DNA of 52,643 nt from JALORV01 sp035429805 (GTDB taxonomy: Bacteria > Pseudomonadota > Gammaproteobacteria > Burkholderiales > Burkholderiaceae_F). This document shows positions 32,036 through 41,652 of the stretch, in pieces. The DNA is taken from the NCBI GenBank assembly GCA_035429805.1, contig DAOMFL010000017.1, forward strand, positions 1 through 52,643, written 5' to 3'. The notes under the pieces were generated by a model. It had not been told where the DNA came from and did not search any database. It saw nothing but the letters and a program-made list of their open reading frames with translations. The position numbers and the translations under genes are program-made. Each line of letters starts with the position of its first letter. Positions within the stretch are counted from its first letter, which is position 1.

Positions 32036-33376
32036 TCACTCAATCCCCAGCTTCTTCACCCGATACCTCAGCTGCCGGAACGTCATCCCCAGCAGCTGCG
32101 CGGCCTTGGTCTTGTTGTATCTGGCCTGCTCCAGCGCCCGAACAATGGCCTCCCGCTCGATCGACTCGAGCTGTCCCTCGAGCCCTGCAGCGGCAGCCGT
32201 CTCCTCCACCGGCGGCAACTCCACTGCGGCCGTGCCATGCTTGAGCTGAATATCCTCCGGCTCCACCCGCCCGTCCGAGCACAGCGTGACCGCCCGCTCC
32301 AGGATGTTCTCCAGCTCGCGGACATTGCCGGGGTAGGCGTAGGTCAGCAGTTTCTCCATTGCCTCGTCGCTGACCTCGGGCCGTTCGACGCCGATCTGGC
32401 GCGACACCCGGTCGAGCAGCATGTCCACCAGCTGCGGCACGTCGTCGAGCCGCTCGCGCAGCGCCGGCACATGCAGCTCGATCACGTTGATTCGGTAATA
32501 CAGGTCCTCGCGGAAGCGACCGGCCTTCACCAGTTCTTCGAGCTTGCGGTGCGTAGCCGACAGGATGCGCACGTCCACCGGCACTTCGCGGTTCTCGCCG
32601 ACGGGCCGCACGGCCTTCTCCTGGATGACGCGCAGCAGCTTCACCTGCATGTGCAGCGGCAGGTCGGCCACCTCGTCGAGGAACAGCGTGCCACCCTCGG
32701 CGCTGCGGATCAGGCCTTCCTTGTCGGCTACGGCGCCCGTGAAGCTGCCCTTCTTGTGGCCGAACAGCTCGCTCTCCATCAGCTCAGTGGGGATCGCGCC
32801 GCAGTTGACCGGCACGAACGGCCCCTCGGCACGGGGTCCCGACTCGTGGATCAGCCGCGCTACCAGCTCCTTGCCGGTACCCGAGTCGCCCGAGACGTGC
32901 ACCGGCGCCTGCGAGCGGGCGACCCGGGCGATGAGCTGCCGCAGCTGCTGCATCGGCCTGGAGTTGCCCAACAGCGTCAGGGTCGCACGGCGGCCGGTCG
33001 CCTCGATGGATCCGCCAAGCTTCAGCGTCGCGGTGATCAACTTTCGCAGCGCCGCCAGGTCGAGCGGCTTCGAAATGAAGTCAAACGCCCCGAGCTTCAG
33101 CGCGCGCACCGCGGCCTCGACGTTGCCGTGCGCGGTGATCACCGCCACCGGTACGCCGGGGCGGTGGTCCTGGATCCATGCGACGAGGTCGAGGCCATCG
33201 CCGTCTGGCAGCCGCATGTCCGTGAGCACCAGGTCGTAGCGCCGCCCGCCGAGGTGCCGCACCGCGCTCGCGTAGTCCGCGGCCGTGTCGACCTCGAGCT
33301 GCATGCGCCCGAGCGTGATCGCCAGCAGTTCGCGGATGTCGGGCTCGTCGTCGACGATCAGTGCGCGGGGGGGCAT
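32036..33376 (-). CDS. pilR: Sigma-54-dependent response regulator PilR
   Basis: 446 residues. Receiver domain 1-125 with phospho-acceptor D53 (LVLTDMRLPDG); AAA+ domain with Walker A GDSGTGKE, the sigma-54 contact loop as GSFTGA, and Walker B GGTLFLDEV; Fis-type HTH at the C-terminus (NKTKAAQLLGMTFRQLRYRVKKLGI). It activates pilA from the sigma-54 promoter at 25967. The ATG at 33376 starts the receiver domain directly. Only 4 bp upstream begins heptamer array B and no Shine-Dalgarno is visible, so initiation is unusual. pilS and pilR are normally adjacent; here about 780 bp separate them. Confidence 0.93.
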   Translation of the reverse strand: MPPRALIVDDEPDIRELLAITLGRMQLEVDTAADYASAVRHLGGRRYDLVLTDMRLPDGDGLDLVAWIQDHRPGVPVAVITAHGNVEAAVRALKLGAFDFISKPLDLAALRKLITATLKLGGSIEATGRRATLTLLGNSRPMQQLRQLIARVARSQAPVHVSGDSGTGKELVARLIHESGPRAEGPFVPVNCGAIPTELMESELFGHKKGSFTGAVADKEGLIRSAEGGTLFLDEVADLPLHMQVKLLRVIQEKAVRPVGENREVPVDVRILSATHRKLEELVKAGRFREDLYYRINVIELHVPALRERLDDVPQLVDMLLDRVSRQIGVERPEVSDEAMEKLLTYAYPGNVRELENILERAVTLCSDGRVEPEDIQLKHGTAAVELPPVEETAAAAGLEGQLESIEREAIVRALEQARYNKTKAAQLLGMTFRQLRYRVKKLGIE

Positions 33377-33380
33377 GGAA

Positions 33381-33443
33381 GGCTGTGGGCGGTGGGCGGT
33401 GGGCTGAAGGCTGAAGGCTGAGGGCTGAGGGCTGTGGGCTGTG
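33381..33443. repeat. Heptamer repeat array B
   Basis: Nine in-phase 7-bp units on the + strand: GGCTGTG, GGCGGTG twice, GGCTGAA twice, GGCTGAG twice, GGCTGTG twice. It begins 4 bp upstream of the pilR ATG and so replaces the place of a ribosome-binding site. It runs opposite to arrays C and D. Confidence 0.92.
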
Positions 33444-33472
33444 GGCAAGAGGCGAGGTGGTATCGTATAGCG

Positions 33473-33578
33473 TACAGCCTCGAGCCCACGGCCTGCAGCC
33501 CCTAGCTCACCCTCCAACCACCCACAGCCCACAGCCTTCAGCCCACCGCCCACCGCCCTCAGCCTACAGCCCACCGCC
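33473..33578. repeat. Heptamer repeat array C
   Basis: Five looser units (33473-33507: TACAGCC, TCGAGCC, CACGGCC, TGCAGCC, CCTAGCT), a degenerate stretch, then eight clear units from 33523: CACAGCC twice, TTCAGCC, CACCGCC twice, CTCAGCC, TACAGCC, CACCGCC. The last base, 33578, directly abuts the stop codon of the four-helix-bundle gene. Arrays B and C are long imperfect inverted repeats of each other. Confidence 0.88.
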
Positions 33579-33938
33579 TCACCTCCCCCGCCTCAGCGAT
33601 CTCAGCAGCGCGTTCAGGGACTTTGCGGTGTCGGTGCATTGCTGCCCCAACTGGGCAGCGGTCGTCTGGTCGAGGTAACCCAGCCGGGCGCACAGGTCGA
33701 GCTCGTACTGCAGTTCGCGGGCGGAGCCGTAGGCGATCTCGATGAAACGCAGGTACTCCTGCTCCGTCGCCCGGGCGCAACCCTCGACGATGTTGGCGGC
33801 GATCGATGCGCCGCAACGCCGGATCTGGGAGGTCAGTCCGAATCGCTCATCCGACGGAAACCTGCGCGAAGCCGCGTACACGTCCATGACCAGGGCATCG
33901 GCCATGTGGAACACGCGCAGCTTCGTATGGTCGCGCAT
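33579..33938 (-). CDS. Four-helix-bundle protein (23S rRNA IVP / Avd-like)
   Basis: 119 residues of the four-helix-bundle family first seen in 23S rRNA intervening sequences and also including Avd, the accessory protein of diversity-generating retroelements. The signature is clear: KLRVFHMADALVMDVY, RFGLTSQIRRCGASIAANI, EGCAR, and EYLRFIEIAYGSARELQYEL. These proteins form basic pentamers that bind nucleic acid; a cellular role for lone copies is not established. No reverse transcriptase or rRNA gene is in the window. It lies inside the pilS-pilR intergenic space in the same direction as both. Array C touches its stop codon and array D lies 130 bp upstream of its start. Ribosome-binding site weak. 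Confidence 0.9.
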   Translation of the reverse strand: MRDHTKLRVFHMADALVMDVYAASRRFPSDERFGLTSQIRRCGASIAANIVEGCARATEQEYLRFIEIAYGSARELQYELDLCARLGYLDQTTAAQLGQQCTDTAKSLNALLRSLRRGR

Positions 33939-33983
33939 GCCCGCAGCCTGCGACCAGGCAACTGCAAATTCAGTCTGATTAAT

Positions 33984-34023
33984 GGCGCAAAGCGCCGAGA
34001 TTCTCGCGGCGGTTCACAGTGAA
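33984..34023. promoter_or_regulatory. Small hairpins upstream of the four-helix-bundle gene
   Basis: GGCGC-AAA-GCGCC (33984-33996) and TTCAC-A-GTGAA (34013-34023) are perfect small inverted repeats in the 129 bp between array D and the four-helix-bundle start. They could be operators or RNA stems in the leader. Function unknown. Confidence 0.35.
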
Positions 34024-34067
34024 CTCACCGTGACGGCAATACCCGCGACCGTCTGCCGTGTCCGCCC

Positions 34068-34165
34068 CACGGCCCACCGCTTCCGGCCTCCGGCCTCCGG
34101 CTTCCGGCTTCCGGCTTCCGGCCTACAGCCTACAGCCTACAGCCTACAGCCTACGGCCTACGGCC
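34068..34165. repeat. Heptamer repeat array D
   Basis: Fourteen perfectly in-phase units (98 bp) on the + strand: CACGGCC, CACCGCT, TCCGGCC twice, TCCGGCT three times, TCCGGCC, TACAGCC four times, TACGGCC twice. It overlaps the last codons of pilS, whose TAG stop (34158-34160) is formed by the repeat itself. Confidence 0.93.
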
Positions 34166-35798
34166 TCCCCTCCGCCTGCCACCGCTGCGGATCCGCGAAA
34201 ATGATCCGGAAGATGCTGCCGCCCTCGGGCCGCGCCTCGTACGCCAGCAGCGCGCCGTTCGTCTGGCACAGTTCGCGCGCAATGAACAGCCCGAGCCCCG
34301 TGCCGCCCGCGCCGTTGGTGAAGAATGGCTCGAAGATGCGTTCGGCGTTGGCCGGATCGATGCCGCCGCCGCGGTCGGTCACCTCGAGGTATGGCCGGCC
34401 GGTCGAGGCGATGCGGCCGATCTGCAGCAGCACCGGCACGGGTCCGCCGCCCGTGCCGTGCCTGAGCGCGTTGTCGCAGAGGTTCCAGAGCACCTGGTGG
34501 AGGTGCGACGGGTCGAAGTGCACCTCGAGCCCGGGCACTGCCGACGCCAGTCCGATGCGATCGTCGGTCAACTGCAGGGTCGCGCGAAACTCGCCGAGGA
34601 AGCCGGCCAGCCACGCCGACAGGTCGACGCGTTCCTGCCGCGTCGTGTCCTTGCGCGACAGCTGCAACACGTTGTCGATGATCTGGCTGACCCGCACCGC
34701 GTTCTTCTCGATGATGTCGGTGAGGTGCCGGTCGTCATCACCGAGCACCGGCGACTCCCGCAGCAGCTGCCCCGCGTGGCTCATGGCGCCGACCGGGTTG
34801 CGGATCTCGTGGGCAATGCTGGCGCTCAACCGACCGAGCGAGGCGAGCTTCGACTGCTGCACCTGTTGCGCCACGACGCTGGTGTCCTCGAGGAACACCA
34901 GCACCGAGCCGGGACCGCGCTCCGTCAGCGAAACGAAGTACGGCCTGATCACCGTGCCGCCGTCCGCCGACACGACTTCTCCCGGGGTGTCGCGCCGGTC
35001 ATGGTCCCGTCGCCGCCAGGCGTCGAGCAGGTAGAGCATCCGCGGCGACACCTCGCCCAGCAGGGATCCGCTCGGCACCTCGCGGCCCGCGAGCAGGCGC
35101 GCCGCCTTGTCGTTGATCAGCCGGATGCGGTCGTCCGCCTCGACCACCATGATGCTCTCGCGCAGGTGCTGCACGATGAAGCGATTCAGCTCGTTGAGAT
35201 TGGCGAGGTCGATGTCGCGCTGCTGCACCAGCGCCTCGCTTTCACGGAGGCGGTTGGCGAGCGGGATGGCCAGCAGCGTGATCGCGAACAGGCTGGCGCC
35301 GATCAGTCCCGCGGCCAGGAAATCCGATCCGGGCGCGATGCCGGTCAGGGCCGAGACCGCGGTTTCGAGCAGCAGGCCGATGGTGATCACGGCGGTGGCG
35401 AGCAGCGCCAGCCGCGGCCTGACGATGGTAGCCACAGCGCCCACCGGCAGGAACAGCAGGGTGGCGAGGCCACTGCTGACGCCGCCGCTGGCGTGCACCA
35501 GCAGCGTGATGGCGACGCCGTCCACGGCGAGCGGGAACAGCGCCATCCATTCGGCCCCGGGCCAGCGGCGCTGGATCGGCTGCACGCACACCAGGCCGAA
35601 AGTGAAGTAGGCCACGCAGATGCCGAGGAACAGCCCGGGCTGCACCGAGCCGACGCTGTTGTTCGGCGCGTTGAAGAACAGCAGCAGGATCAACACCATC
35701 GGCACCAGCAGCCGGAAGACGTTGAGCAGGCCGATGACGCGCCAGGCGAGGTCGTCGGAGCGGGGAGTGTCGGCGAGGCGGCGGGTATTGCTGGCCAT
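34158..35798 (-). CDS. pilS: Sensor histidine kinase PilS
   Basis: 546 residues. About six membrane segments in the first ~190 residues, a PAS-like domain, the HisKA phospho-acceptor in SASIAHEIRNPVGAM (His near residue 330) and HATPase_c boxes N (HQVLWNLCDNALRHG), G1 (VTDRGGGID) and G2 (GAGGTGLGLFIA). Partner of PilR in control of pilA; in Pseudomonas PilS senses pilin level in the membrane. ATG at 35798 is preferred over 35834. The stop codon and last codons lie in heptamer array D, so the native C-terminus seems to have been overwritten. Confidence 0.93.
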   Translation of the reverse strand: MASNTRRLADTPRSDDLAWRVIGLLNVFRLLVPMVLILLLFFNAPNNSVGSVQPGLFLGICVAYFTFGLVCVQPIQRRWPGAEWMALFPLAVDGVAITLLVHASGGVSSGLATLLFLPVGAVATIVRPRLALLATAVITIGLLLETAVSALTGIAPGSDFLAAGLIGASLFAITLLAIPLANRLRESEALVQQRDIDLANLNELNRFIVQHLRESIMVVEADDRIRLINDKAARLLAGREVPSGSLLGEVSPRMLYLLDAWRRRDHDRRDTPGEVVSADGGTVIRPYFVSLTERGPGSVLVFLEDTSVVAQQVQQSKLASLGRLSASIAHEIRNPVGAMSHAGQLLRESPVLGDDDRHLTDIIEKNAVRVSQIIDNVLQLSRKDTTRQERVDLSAWLAGFLGEFRATLQLTDDRIGLASAVPGLEVHFDPSHLHQVLWNLCDNALRHGTGGGPVPVLLQIGRIASTGRPYLEVTDRGGGIDPANAERIFEPFFTNGAGGTGLGLFIARELCQTNGALLAYEARPEGGSIFRIIFADPQRWQAEGRP

Positions 35799-35921
35799 TG
35801 CCGGCAGTTTCTCGCCTCGCGGGCGGGGCGGCAACCTGCCGTGGCCGTCGGCGGAGTGGCTCCGCCCGTAGCCGAGGCTTTAGACTACCCGGCCTCGCAT
35901 CCACAAGAACGCGGCCAGGCC

Positions 35922-37085
35922 ATGAACCTCCACGAATACCAGTCCAAGCAGCTCTTTGCCCGCTACGGCATCCCCGTGCCGGCCGGGCACGTCGCCTCGA
36001 CGCCCGAGGAAGCCGCCGACGCGGCGCGCCGCCTTGGCGGCGGCCTCTGGGTCGTGAAAGCGCAGGTTCACGCGGGCGGGCGCGGCAAGGCCGGCGGCGT
36101 GAAGGTCGTGAAGACGGTGTCGGACGTGACGGCTGCCGCCGCCGGCATGCTCGGCAAGCGGCTCACCACCAAGCAGACCGGGGCCGAGGGTCTGCCGATC
36201 AACCAGGTGTACGTGGAGGTCGGCTCGAAGATCGAGCGCGAGCTGTACCTGAGTCTGCTCCTCAACCGCGACACCGGCCGCATCGCGTTCGTCGCCTCGG
36301 CCGCGGGCGGCATGAACATCGAGGAAGTCGCCGCGAAGACGCCGGAAAAGATCATCCGCGTCGAGATCCACCCGGCGACGGGGCTGCAGGGCTCGCACTG
36401 CCGCGCGCTCGCGTACGGCCTCGGGCTCAAGGGTCCGCAGGTGGCGCAGCTCGAGACCATCGCGCGCGGCCTCTACAAGCTCTACCTCGAGTGCGACGCG
36501 AGCCTCGTCGAGGTCAATCCGCTCATCGTCACCGGCGAGGGCCGGGTCGTCGCGCTCGACGCCAAGATCAACATCGAGGACAACGCGCTGTTCCGCCAGA
36601 AGGACCTCGTCGCCTGGCGCGACACGTCGCAGGAAGACGAGATGGAGCGCGTCGCCGGCGAGGCGGACCTCAACTACGTCTCGCTCGACGGCGACATCGC
36701 CTGCATGGTCAACGGCGCCGGGCTCGCCATGGCGACCATGGACCTGATCAAGCTGCACGGCGGTTCGCCCGCGAACTTCCTCGACGTCGGCGGCGGCGCG
36801 ACGCGCGAGCGCGTCACCACGGCCTTCAAGCTGATCCTGCAGAACCCGAAGGTGAAGGCGATCCTGGTCAACATCTTCGGCGGCATCGTCCGCTGCGACA
36901 TGATCGCGGAAGGCGTCGTCGGCGCGGCGCGCGACCTCGGCCTGCACCTGCCGGTCGTGGTGCGCATCGAGGGCACCAACGCCGCGCAAGGGCACAAGAT
37001 CCTCTCCGACAGCGGGCTCGAGCTGATCGCGGCCACCGATCTCACCGATGCGGCGCGCAAGGTCGTCGCGGCTGCGAGGAAGTAA
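35922..37085 (+). CDS. sucC: Succinyl-CoA synthetase beta subunit
   Basis: 387 residues, standard length. Beta subunit with ATP-grasp fold, forming succinate + CoA + ATP from succinyl-CoA in the TCA cycle together with SucD. Typical start MNLHEYQSKQLFARYGIPVP, ATP-grasp glycine region VKAQVHAGGRGKAGGVK, and the C-terminal CoA-ligase segment with GGGATRERV and NIFGGIVRCD. Divergent from pilS; 2 bp before sucD. Confidence 0.97.
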   Translation: MNLHEYQSKQLFARYGIPVPAGHVASTPEEAADAARRLGGGLWVVKAQVHAGGRGKAGGVKVVKTVSDVTAAAAGMLGKRLTTKQTGAEGLPINQVYVEVGSKIERELYLSLLLNRDTGRIAFVASAAGGMNIEEVAAKTPEKIIRVEIHPATGLQGSHCRALAYGLGLKGPQVAQLETIARGLYKLYLECDASLVEVNPLIVTGEGRVVALDAKINIEDNALFRQKDLVAWRDTSQEDEMERVAGEADLNYVSLDGDIACMVNGAGLAMATMDLIKLHGGSPANFLDVGGGATRERVTTAFKLILQNPKVKAILVNIFGGIVRCDMIAEGVVGAARDLGLHLPVVVRIEGTNAAQGHKILSDSGLELIAATDLTDAARKVVAAARK

Positions 37086-37087
37086 CC

Positions 37088-38119
37088 ATGTCGATCCTGA
37101 TCAACAAGAACACGCGCGTCCTTTGCCAGGGTTTCACGGGCAAGCAGGGCACGTTCCACTCCGAGCAGTGCATCGCCTACGGCACGAAGCTGGTCGGCGG
37201 GGTCACGCCCGGCCGCGGCGGCGAGAAGCACCTCGGGCTGCCGGTGTTCGACACCGTGCGCGACGCGGTCGCGAAAACCGGCGCCGACGCGACCATGATC
37301 TACGTGCCGGCGGCGTTCGCGGCCGATGCGATCATCGAAGCGGCCGACGCGGGCATCGCCACCATCGTCTGCATCACCGAGGGCATCCCGGTGAACGACA
37401 TGGTGAAGGTGAAGGCCGCGCTGCGCGACTCGAAGTCGCGGCTGGTCGGGCCGAACTGCCCGGGCGTGATCACGCCCGGCGAATGCAAGATCGGCATCAT
37501 GCCGGGCTTCATCCACAAGAAGGGCCGCATCGGCATCGTGTCGCGCTCGGGCACGCTGACCTACGAGGCGGTGTTCCAGACCACCAACAACGGCCTCGGC
37601 CAGAGCACCTGCGTCGGCATCGGCGGCGACCCGGTGCGCGGCATGAACTTCATCGACGTGATCGAGCTGTTCGAGCGTGATCCGCAGACCGAAGGCATCA
37701 TCATGGTCGGCGAGATCGGCGGCAGCGACGAGGAAGCCGCCGCGGCGTACATCCGCAAGCACGTCTCCAAGCCGGTGGTCGCGTACATCGCGGGCGTCAC
37801 GGCGCCTCCGGGCAAGCGCATGGGCCATGCCGGCGCAGTGATCTCCGGCGGCAAGGGCACCGCGGCGGACAAGTTCGCGGCGCTCGAGGCGGCGCGCGTG
37901 ACTACGGTGCGGTCGCCGGCGGAATTGGGCTCGGCGATTGCGAAGCGGATGGGCCGGATCAAGGGCGCAGCCAAGGGCAAGCCGACGAAGCCAGCGCAGA
38001 AGAAAGTTGTGACGAAAAAGACAGTTGCGACGAAGAAGAAGGCTGCGGCCAAGAAGCCCCCTGCCGTCGTGCGCAAGGTGAAACGCAAGATTCGCAGGGC
38101 TGTGCGCAAGGCCAAGTAG
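37088..38119 (+). CDS. sucD: Succinyl-CoA synthetase alpha subunit with lysine-rich C-terminal tail
   Basis: 343 residues; ordinary SucD has about 290. The catalytic body is complete: CoA-binding Rossmann GFTGKQGTFHSEQ, GPNCPGVITPGECKIGIMPG, and the phosphohistidine in KRMGHAGAVISGGKGTA. From about residue 289 a ~55-residue tail follows with 24 Lys/Arg, no acidic residues and many Ala/Val/Pro (repeats like TKKTVATKKKAAAKK), resembling histone H1-like or AlgP-type tails. The end of the normal protein (VRSPAELGSAIAKRMG) runs on without a break. Tail codons (AAA, ACA, GTT) are less G+C-rich than the body. The tail could bind DNA, RNA or polyphosphate; no known role. Confidence 0.95.
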   Translation: MSILINKNTRVLCQGFTGKQGTFHSEQCIAYGTKLVGGVTPGRGGEKHLGLPVFDTVRDAVAKTGADATMIYVPAAFAADAIIEAADAGIATIVCITEGIPVNDMVKVKAALRDSKSRLVGPNCPGVITPGECKIGIMPGFIHKKGRIGIVSRSGTLTYEAVFQTTNNGLGQSTCVGIGGDPVRGMNFIDVIELFERDPQTEGIIMVGEIGGSDEEAAAAYIRKHVSKPVVAYIAGVTAPPGKRMGHAGAVISGGKGTAADKFAALEAARVTTVRSPAELGSAIAKRMGRIKGAAKGKPTKPAQKKVVTKKTVATKKKAAAKKPPAVVRKVKRKIRRAVRKAK

Positions 38120-38142
38120 GCCTATCCAGACCCTCACCCCAA

Positions 38143-38168
38143 CCCTCTCCCGCTAGGGCGGGAGAGGG
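38143..38168. repeat. Palindromic repeat (CCCTCTCCCGC type)
   Basis: CCCTCTCCCGC-TAGG-GCGGGAGAGGG is a perfect 11-bp stem. It lies between the convergent ends of sucD and the ATP-grasp gene and includes the latter's stop codon. Same family as 8229-8250 and 43890-43915. May act as a bidirectional terminator. Confidence 0.85.
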
Positions 38169-39694
38169 AGCGAAGCAGCTGTCTCCTCGTCCAGCACGGC
38201 CACCGCCTGCCGGAATCGCCTGCGCGCCGCGTCGCGATCCACGTCGATCGCGACCATGCCGAGCTTGCCGAACTGCGACAGCGCGCCGACCAGCCCGAAC
38301 GTCACCCCGCACTGTGCCGCCGCATCGAAGCGCAGGTCGCGTTGTGCCGCGATCTCGAACAGGTCCTGCGGCGTCAGGCTGCGGTAGGCCGGACTCAGCA
38401 CGTTGTCGGTGGCGAAATAGCCGCGGGTTGTGCCAGACGGCGTGACGAATTCCGCCCGCTGCGGGTCGTATTGCCCGCGCGTCAGCAACTGCAGCATCTG
38501 GAACGTGTGCGTGGTGCCGCCCTTGCGCAGGTTGATCTCGAGCGCCAGGTGCTGCCAGCCGTCGGCGCGCGGCAGTGAGATGAAATCGACGCCGAAGCGC
38601 CCCAACACGCCGCGTGCCCGCAGCACCTCGCCGACACGCAGCGCCAACGACTGAATGTCGTGAGCATAGGCGGGATCGGCCGGGAAAGTGCAGGCTTGGA
38701 AGATCTGCCCCGACGGCCCGCCGAGGATCTGGTCGTGCGTGGAGATGATCTCGAGCTCGCCCAGCGGCGTCACTCGCAGCTGCACCGACGGCGAGCGCAG
38801 TCCGTCGCCCGTCACCCACGTCTCGACGATGCCGCCCTGTTCCTGCAGCTTTTCTGCAAAGCGGTCCCAGCCGAGGTCGCGTGCCTCGATCGTCAGGTTG
38901 AGCGGCAGGTGCGCAGCGACCCACCGCTGGACCTCGTCGTCCGGGCAGCCGGCGAACGAAAAGACCGCATTGCCCTCGCCGGAAAAACCGTAATTCAGCT
39001 TCACGGCTGCGCGGCCGAGCGCGGGATGCCGGGCCTTGAGCTCGGCGAGTGCGGTCACGACGTCGCGCGGGTCGCGCAGGTCCTCGACGCCTTCCGGCAG
39101 GTCGATTCGCGCCGCACGGAACGCCCGCCGGCTGCCGCTCTTGCCGCCCCACTCCTGCAGCGCCGGGTCGCAGCCGTAGAGCGGGATGCCGAGTCGCACG
39201 GCGAGCGATCGCTCGAGCGGCGTCGAATTGAACACCGTCAGGTGCGCGAGTTGCGGGTCGCCAATGGCGCAGCGGATGCGCTCCAGGAGCCGTGGCCGGT
39301 CGAGGATCTTCTGCGTCAACGAGACGGCCGACGCGTCGCTCGCCGACAGCAGCACCAGCCGGCGCCGGGCATCCTCGAGCGACACGTCCGGCAGCAACCG
39401 CAAGTGGTAGTCGATGATGGCGGGTTCGATCGGTGTGCTGCTGACGAACACCAGCCGCGTGTTCGGCAGGCGCAACAGCATCAGCATCGCGAGCTGCCGT
39501 TCTTCGTAGTGCAGGCAGCCGGTGACCTTGGCGAGCACCTCGGGGTCCATGCTAAGCCCCGGCACCACCACGACGGCGCGTGGTGCGAGCGGGTCGCCGA
39601 AGACGTGCCGGAACAGCTGCGGCAGGCGCGCCTGCAGGGCCGCGAAGGCCGCGAGTTCCGCAGCACTGCCCGCTGCCGGCATCAGCTCCGGCAT
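38153..39694 (-). CDS. PGM1-related peptide ligase (ATP-grasp)
   Basis: 513 residues from the ATG at 39694. N-terminal pre-ATP-grasp region with VVVVPGLSMDPEVLAKVTGCLHYEERQL and SSTPIEPAIIDYHLRLLP; then ATP-grasp with KSGSRRAF, AAVKLNYGFSGEGN and the metal/ATP end LALEINLRKGGTTHTF. The family is named after the pheganomycin peptide ligase, which joins amino acids to a ribosomal peptide; most bacterial members have no known substrate. An ATG at 39823 would add 43 unconserved-looking residues and leave only 65 bp for the divergent promoters, so the shorter form is preferred. Ends inside a dispersed palindrome. Divergent from the acyl-CoA synthetase/dehydrogenase operon, suggesting a shared pathway. 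Confidence 0.82.
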   Translation of the reverse strand: MPELMPAAGSAAELAAFAALQARLPQLFRHVFGDPLAPRAVVVVPGLSMDPEVLAKVTGCLHYEERQLAMLMLLRLPNTRLVFVSSTPIEPAIIDYHLRLLPDVSLEDARRRLVLLSASDASAVSLTQKILDRPRLLERIRCAIGDPQLAHLTVFNSTPLERSLAVRLGIPLYGCDPALQEWGGKSGSRRAFRAARIDLPEGVEDLRDPRDVVTALAELKARHPALGRAAVKLNYGFSGEGNAVFSFAGCPDDEVQRWVAAHLPLNLTIEARDLGWDRFAEKLQEQGGIVETWVTGDGLRSPSVQLRVTPLGELEIISTHDQILGGPSGQIFQACTFPADPAYAHDIQSLALRVGEVLRARGVLGRFGVDFISLPRADGWQHLALEINLRKGGTTHTFQMLQLLTRGQYDPQRAEFVTPSGTTRGYFATDNVLSPAYRSLTPQDLFEIAAQRDLRFDAAAQCGVTFGLVGALSQFGKLGMVAIDVDRDAARRRFRQAVAVLDEETAASLPLPP

Positions 39695-39888
39695 GGACGG
39701 ACGACCGGCTCGGGTGACGTCGGGGTCACGGTGTCCTCTGTCGCTCGCGGCGGCGACCTTCCGTATGGCAGAGGTTGCGCGCCGGTTCATCGGCAGAAAT
39801 ACCTGCTCGCGGAAATTCCGCATTTCCGCTTCGCGGCGACGGCCTACAGTGGCAGGGAGCGCAGCCCGCCTGCGCGAGGGGGAACGCC

Positions 39889-41648
<1,760 letters not shown>

Positions 41649-41652
<4 letters not shown>

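Noticed and set aside
32036..33574. Longer PilR starting at 33574
   Set aside because: The extra ~66 residues are just translated heptamers and linker; the receiver domain starts right at the ATG at 33376.
33579..33938. Diversity-generating retroelement based on the Avd-like protein
   Set aside because: No reverse transcriptase, template repeat or variable repeat was found nearby; the family has many lone members.
33381..34165. CRISPR array
   Set aside because: The repeats are 7 bp, tandem, without spacers, and no cas genes are present.
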